Assembly (NCBI RefSeq): GCF_040958095.1
Contig: NC_091230.1
Span: 14,679,038 to 14,743,037, forward strand
From: Procambarus clarkii
Lineage: Eukaryota; Arthropoda; Malacostraca; Decapoda; Cambaridae
Direction: 5' to 3'
Length of the DNA stretch: 64,000 bases
The notes under the pieces are model-generated. The model saw only the letters and a list, made by a program, of their open reading frames with translations. It was not told the DNA's origin and searched no databases. Below, piece by piece: positions 58,575 through 64,000 of this stretch; position 1 is the first letter of the stretch, and each line of letters begins with the position of its first letter. Both the position numbers and the translations under genes were made by a program.

Positions 58575-60720
58575 CACACGTATAAATGATAAATATATGG
58601 ACAATAAACGAGAGGGTCTTGAAACAATAATGAGAGATTATAGCGAGAGCAGAAAAATATTGATCAAAACTGTTTGTAGTCGGCGACTTCAACTTGAAAT
58701 CCATAGACTGGGAGGCATATGGAGCAAGCCATCTTCGACTCAAGTTCATTACATCCATCGGTCAACCCCCAAAGACGCATTCATAAATTTTAACATGCTG
58801 TTCATTCAAAACTGGGATTTTTTCAAATATAAATTAATATTATAATAGCATATTGTGCACATATAGGCACTGGTTTGGTTAGGTATTTGTAGTACACGGG
58901 TGAAGCATTTATAGCGTTATGCTTTGAACAAAATTCATCAGTGAAGCACTTGTTCCGGAAGTGTTCGAACGTCAACAGTTGAGAGTCGTGTGTAAACGGT
59001 TTTTCATTCATAAACAGGGGGTTTGGCTGTTGCATGGAGTAACTTTTGGGTCTTTGTTTGGAGGACGGGCTATCTTGAGGTTATCTTGAGATGATTTCAG
59101 GGCTTTTTTTTTTTTTTTAGTGTCCCCGCGGCCCGGTCCTCGACCAGGCCTCCACCCCCAGGAAGCAGCCCATGACAGCTGACTAACACCCAGGTACCTA
59201 TTTTACTGCTAGGTAACAGGGGCATAGGGTGAAAGAAACTCTGCCCATTGTTTCTCGCCGGTGCCTGGGATCGAACCCAGGACCACAGGATCACAAGTCC
59301 AGTGTGCTGTCCGCTCGGCCGACCGACTCCCTGGCTGTATGAAGCTAGAACAGAGGTCTTTTGGACCTAGTAGATTCATAAATCTCATCCTGGAAACAAT
59401 TATGTATCAGTACGTTAAACAAGCTAAGAGGATGAGGGAAGGGGATGTTCCCTCCATGCTGGATTTGATATTTACCGGGGAAGAGGTAGAGATATTTGAC
59501 ATTCAGTACCTTCCTCCCTGGGGTAAAAGTGACCATGTCTTTTTGGGAATAAAGTATGCAATGTATTATAATCTGGAAAAAAATGAGGAGGTTGAAGCAG
59601 TTGAAGAACCTGATTTCAGGAGAGGCTATTATGGGGAACTTGGAAAATTCTTTAAGGGATTTGACTAGAAAGACTTGCTGTTAGGTAAGGAAGTAAATAA
59701 GATGTAAGTTTTTTTTTTAAATATATGATAAAGGCACAACAAAATTTATACCAATGCAGAAATGCAGAACCTGGAAACAGGATTGGTTCAACAGAAATTG
59801 CATCAGGGCCAGTGACCAATCTACAAGTGACCATCTACCAGATAGAATACAGAATTATATGAACATGTTTGCTGATGATGCTAAGATAATAGGGAAGATA
59901 GTATCTTAGCATCTTAGATGATTGTCACACCCTTCAAGAAGACCTTGACAAAATAAGTGTATGGAGCATCACTTGGCTAATGGAATTTAATGTGAATAAA
60001 TGCCATGTTATGAAATATGGAATGGGAGAACATGGCCTATAAATTATGTGAGAAATCTTTAAAGAATTCTGATAGAGAAGATCTAGGGGTGGTTCTTGAT
60101 AGAAAACTGTCACCTGAGGACCACAAAAAGAACATTGTGCGAAAGCATATGCTACCCTTTCTAACTTCAGAATTGCTTTTAAATATATGGATGGCAAAAT
60201 ACTAAACAGATTCTTCATGACTTTTGTTAGACCAAAGCTGGAATATGCAGTGGTTGTATGGTGCCCATATCTTAAGAAGCACATCAACAAACTGGAAAAG
60301 GTGCAAAGACATGCCACTAAATAGCTCCCAGAACTGAAGGACAAGAGCTACGAGGAGAGGTTAGAGGCATTAAATATGCCAAACCTAAAAGATAGAAGAA
60401 AAAGAGGCGTTATGATCACTACGTACAAAATATTAACGGGAATCAATAAAATTGATAGGGAAGACTTCCTGAGATCTAGAACTTCAAGAACAAGAGGGCA
60501 TAATTTAAACTAACTAAAATGGAACTGCCAAAGAAATATAAGAAAGTTTACTTTTGCGAACAGAGTGGTAGACAGTTGGAACAAGTTAAATGAAAAGGTG
60601 GTGATGGCCAAGACCATCAATGTCGTCAAAGCGTTATGTGACAAACTGTATTGGGAAGATGGGACTCCACGAGTGTAGCTCTCATCCTGTAACTACACTT
60701 GGGTAATTACATAGCAATTA
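58575..60720 (+). mobile_element. LINE (family F), decayed, interrupted
   Basis: The endonuclease part begins near 58660 (VVGDFNLKSIDWEAYG, with the GDFN motif) and breaks off at about 58835. It resumes at 59340 with RFINLILETIMYQYVKQAKR, SMLDLIFT and the conserved GKSDHVFLGI (SDH motif). The RT core is deleted; FADDAKI and downstream segments follow from about 59865. The 3' end is 'ctcatcctgtaactacactt'. Stops and frameshifts throughout. Confidence 0.85.
59068..59335 (-). mobile_element. tRNA-derived SINE (family 2) inserted in LINE F
   Basis: On the minus strand the head is 'ggagtcggtcggccgagcgg', an A-box region like a long-arm tRNA. Then 'tggtcctgggttcgatccca' (B-box), the body 'cagtaaaataggtacctggg', and the tail 'ggaggcctggtcgaggaccg' with 'tgaaatcatctcaagataac'. 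An A-tract interrupts the tail. Confidence 0.9.
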
Positions 60721-60769
60721 CTGTTCGAAGACCTATATTTTTACTATATATAATATAGAAGCAACGGAC

Positions 60770-63193
60770 AACCAAAATTCGCTTAGGTACTTCCTGCACT
60801 TTCCGAGCACCTTGAGGGGCTAAATAATCTTATTATAGGAGTTATATACAGGCCACCAAACTTACAGAATGGAAGCAAAGCATTTATGGGATGAAATATC
60901 TAGAGCATCTAGGTCTAACAGTATTTGTGTCACGGGTGACTTAAATTTTAGTGGAATAAACTGGTTTAACAGAACAGGGAATAATGAAGCAGAAAATTTT
61001 CAGGAATTAATTGACGATTACTTTCTTACGCAACACATTAAGGAACGAATGCTGGAAAATAATACAGTATTTTAGACTTAGTATTAATTAACAGGGAAAC
61101 ACACATTAATGACATCAATATAAAAAGTGAGCTAGGGAACAGTGATCACAAAGAAATCAGATTTAGTATAGAAAGAAATAGATTTGTAGGGGAAAATTCT
61201 GTTCAAGTGTCAGATTTTTGGAAAGCTGATTTTAATAGCCTTAGAATTTTTTGGGGTGAAATAGATTGGAAAGTCATGGGCATGGAGGGGTGGGCCAGTG
61301 TTGGAGTGAGACATGAACCCAGCGATGGGGGAGGTAAAAAGGGATTTCGATGTGGATTCAAAATATAACATATTTAAAAATATTGTAAGCAAAGCCCAGG
61401 AACGTAGTATACCATACAAATTGAATAGATTGAATACTAATGACCTGAAATGGATAACAAAGGATCTGAAGAACCTTATAGGTAGAAAGAGAGTACAAAA
61501 GGATAAAGAATAGGGAAGTTAGTTTAGAACAAGAAATCATACAACTGGTTAGAAATGATAAAAAGACATAATGAGGGCAAAAAGAAACTATGAAGTTCTT
61601 ATAGGCATAGCAGAGCAAGCAAAGACAAATCTTAAAGGGTTGTATCAGTTATTTCGAACAAAAAATAGGGAAAGTATAGGTCCCAAACCTGCACACAGAT
61701 CATAGTACTGTATCACATTAGTATCACATAGTATCACTGCACATAGTATCACATTAGACCAGAAGGCATGGCAGGATGTGCAGAATGTCCCCGTTGAAAG
61801 GCAGAGGTGCAACAGGTACTCTGAGACGGAACTCTTATCAACATCAGAGGTTCGAGACTGTTCAACAAACGCTTCCATTACACATAAGGGGCATAATTGG
61901 CCGACCCCTCACAGTGTTAGAGAGAGAACTTGACAAACACCTCCAAAGGATACCTGATCAACCAGGCTGTGACTCGTACGTCAGGCTGCGAGCAGCTGCG
62001 TCCAACAGCCTGGTTGACCAGTCCAGCAATGGGGAGGCCTGGTCGACGACCGGGTTGCGGGGTCGCTAAGCCCCGAAATCACCTCAAGGTAGGGTAGGTA
62101 ACCCTTAAAAACTGGGACAGGTCAGATAACTGATAACGAAGAAGAGATGAATGGTATTTTTAATAAATATTTTATCTGTACAGTATTTACTAAAGAGGAA
62201 CTTAACATTATGCCTTCAGCCGAACAAGTCTACATTGTTGGGGAAGAGGACAGGTTGACTAGTTTAGCAGTTATCAAGGAGGACGTTATTAAACAAATAG
62301 TGAAACTCAAGCCAAGTAAATCCCCGGGTGCTTCGTCTAATCCCCTAATAGACTCTAATAAGTCTAATAAGTGGAGTGTTTCAAGGCTCTGTCCTGGGAC
62401 CTCTTTTATTCATAATACATATAAATGATTTAGATTCAGGTTTGAACGGCAATATTTGCAAATTTGCCAATGATGCAAAAATCGGGAGGGAAATAAATAC
62501 GGAAAAAGAGAGACTATCATTTCAAGACGACCTAGATAGTGTTTTGAAATGGTCAAAAGATTGGCAGAAGCAGTTTAATGCTGACAAATGTAAGTTTTTA
62601 AGGCTAGATAATGATGATAGTTACAAAATATGAGCTAGATGGTGTTGAGATTGTGAGGTTGGATTGCAAAAGGGATCTGGGAGTTATGATTACTAATGAA
62701 TTTAAAACAAAAAAAATCAATGCATAAATGTTCGTAATAAGGCAAATAGGACACTGGGATTTATTAATCGAAGCATTAGTAACAAGACACCTAGTGTTGT
62801 TATTCAGCTATAACTTGCTCTGGTTAGGCCTCATTTAGATTATGCAGTTCAGTTTTGGTCGCCGTACTATAGAATGGATATAAATTCACTTGAATGTGTC
62901 CAACAAAGCTTAAATTGCATTCACAGGAAAGGCAAAGAGTTAGGTGACATGATAGAGGTGTATAAGTGGAAGAATGTACATAACAAAGGGGATATTAATA
63001 GGGTATTAAAAGTATCAACACAAGACTGAGCACGAAACAATGGGTATAAATTGGATAAGTTTAGATTTAGGAAAAGACCTGGGTAAATACTGGTTCGGTA
63101 ACATGTTTGTTGATTTATGTAATCAATTACTGCATAACGTGGTGGAGGTGGGGGTCCCTTGATTGTTTCAAACGTGGGTTGGCCATGTATAAG
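60770..63193 (+). mobile_element. LINE (family G), decayed, with nested fragment
   Basis: Endonuclease motifs: VIYRPPNLQNGSKAF, ICVTGDLNFSGINW, LGNSDHKEIRFSI. A linker follows to about 61510. After an inserted fragment (61760-62098) come DVIKQIVKLKPSKSPGASSN and, after a deletion, GSVLGPLLFIIHINDLDSGL and FANDAKIG (usual motif FADD). Then the C-terminal part and the end 'gtggaggtgggggtcccttg', abutting a minisatellite. Not functional. Confidence 0.88.
61760..62098 (+). mobile_element. LINE 3' fragment nested in LINE G
   Basis: Encodes RPLTVLERELDKHLQRIPDQ and PGCDSYVRLRAAASNSLVDQ. It ends 'aggcctggtcgacgaccggg', 'gctaagccccgaaatcacct', 'caaggtagggtagg'. This tail is shared with SINE family 2. 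Confidence 0.85.
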
Positions 63194-64000
63194 GTGAGTG
63201 TGGTGTAGAGAGAGAGAGTAGAGGTGGGTGAGTGTGGTGTAGAGAGAGAGAGTAGAGGTGGGTGAGTGTGGTGTAGAGAGAGAGAGTAGAGGTGGGTGAG
63301 TGTGGTGTAGAGAGAGAGAGTAGAGGTGGGTGAGTGTGGTGTAGAGAGAGTAGAGGTGGGTGAGTGTGGTGTAGAGAGAGAGAGGTGGGTGAGTGTGGCG
63401 TAGAGAGAGAGAGTAGAGGTGGGTGAGTGTGGCGTAGAGAGAGAGAGTAGAGGTGGGTGAGTGTGGCGTAGAGAGAGTAGAGGTGGGTGAGTGTGGCGTA
63501 GAGAGAGTAGAGGTGGGTGAGTGTGGCGTAGAGAGAGAGAGTAGAGGTGGGTGAGTGTGGCGTAGAGAGAGAGAGTAGAGGTGGGTGAGTGTGGCGTAGA
63601 GAGAGAGAGTAGAGGTGGGTGAGTGTGGTGTAGAGAGAGAGAGTAGAGGTGGGTGAGTGTGGTGTAGAGAGAGAGAGTAGAGGTGGGTGAGTGTGGTGTA
63701 GAGAGAGAGAGTAGAGGTGGGTGAGTGTGGTGTAGAGAGAGAGAGTAGAGGTGGGTGAGTGTGGTGTAGAGAGAGAGAGTAGAGGTGGGTGAGTGTGGTG
63801 TAGAGAGAGAGAGTAGAGGTGGGTGAGTGTGGCGTAGAGAGAGAGAGGTGGGTGAGTGTGGCGTAGAGAGAGAGAGTAGAGGTGGGTGAGTGTGGCGTAG
63901 AGAGAGAGAGTAGAGGTGGGTGAGTGTGGCGTAGAGAGAGAGAGTAGAGGTGGGTGAGTGTGGCGTAGAGAGAGAGAGTAGAGGTGGGTGAGTGTGGCGT
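63194..64000. repeat. 34-bp minisatellite, about 25 units, runs past the window end
   Basis: The unit is 'gtgagtgtggtgtagagaga' plus 'gagagtagaggtgg', with GA-number variants (shorter units near 63340-63390, 63470-63510 and 63840) and 'ggtgtag'/'ggcgtag' blocks. It starts directly at the 3' end of LINE G. The window ends within the array. Confidence 0.97.

Noticed and set aside
59270-59335. tRNA-Leu/Ser-like gene on the minus strand
   Set aside because: It resembles a long-arm tRNA but is the head of SINE family 2 with its body and tail attached.

Overview
This is AT-rich, repeat-saturated animal genomic DNA with no sign of bacterial gene organisation. Long (TA)n tracts, many minisatellites, tRNA-derived SINEs, 5'-truncated LINEs of at least four kinds, foldback elements and MITEs fill most of it. 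Several repeat tails are ones I associate with decapod crustaceans: 'gcccgaaacgct...tagtggctttaggca', 'gggccactaacactagtggccc', and 'gccacccaaaaggtggcacgggcatgaatagcccgt'. I infer a crayfish-like decapod; no database search was possible.

The one host gene I can assemble with confidence is a three-exon bZIP transcription-factor gene on the + strand, 29612-43029. Its exons are 29612-29921, 38401-38620 and 42576-43029. The splice phases agree, the summed length is 984 nt and the product is 327 aa with a clear basic region and leucine zipper. A second phase-matched candidate first exon lies at 35585-35759, and an out-of-frame ATG at 29595 opens an ORF that overlaps the main start. Intron 1 (8.5 kb) is packed with transposon debris. 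Intron 2 (4 kb) is mostly a minisatellite of about 100 units. A second gene is glimpsed at 4591-6767 as two small phase-compatible exons ending in a stop; I do not recognise its product. Other single exons are tentative.

Layout: 1-5 kb holds (TA)n, a foldback, LINE debris and exon candidates. 5-15 kb holds LINE fragments, a TTAA-flanked MITE, a mariner-like MITE and a decayed minisatellite. 15.1-16.9 kb is a 1.5-kb foldback with a TTAA MITE in one arm and the empty site in the other. 17-21.7 kb is featureless AT-rich DNA. 21.7-22.2 kb is a 24-bp minisatellite, 22.6-26.2 kb a degraded LINE, 26.6-28.4 kb a SINE and two GC-rich minisatellites. 29.6-43 kb is the bZIP gene. 44-51 kb holds foldbacks, SINEs and LINEs, including a near-identical inverted SINE pair. 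52-58 kb is a decayed minisatellite field broken up by LINEs and SINEs. 58.5-63.2 kb holds two decayed LINEs, and 63.2-64 kb a 34-bp minisatellite running off the end.

The most informative biology is in the transposable elements: apparent SINE/LINE tail sharing, an internal filled/empty-site comparison that defines a TTAA transposon, and minisatellites abutting LINE 3' ends. All LINE copies seen are broken. I did not find a convincing new enzymatic or defence system.
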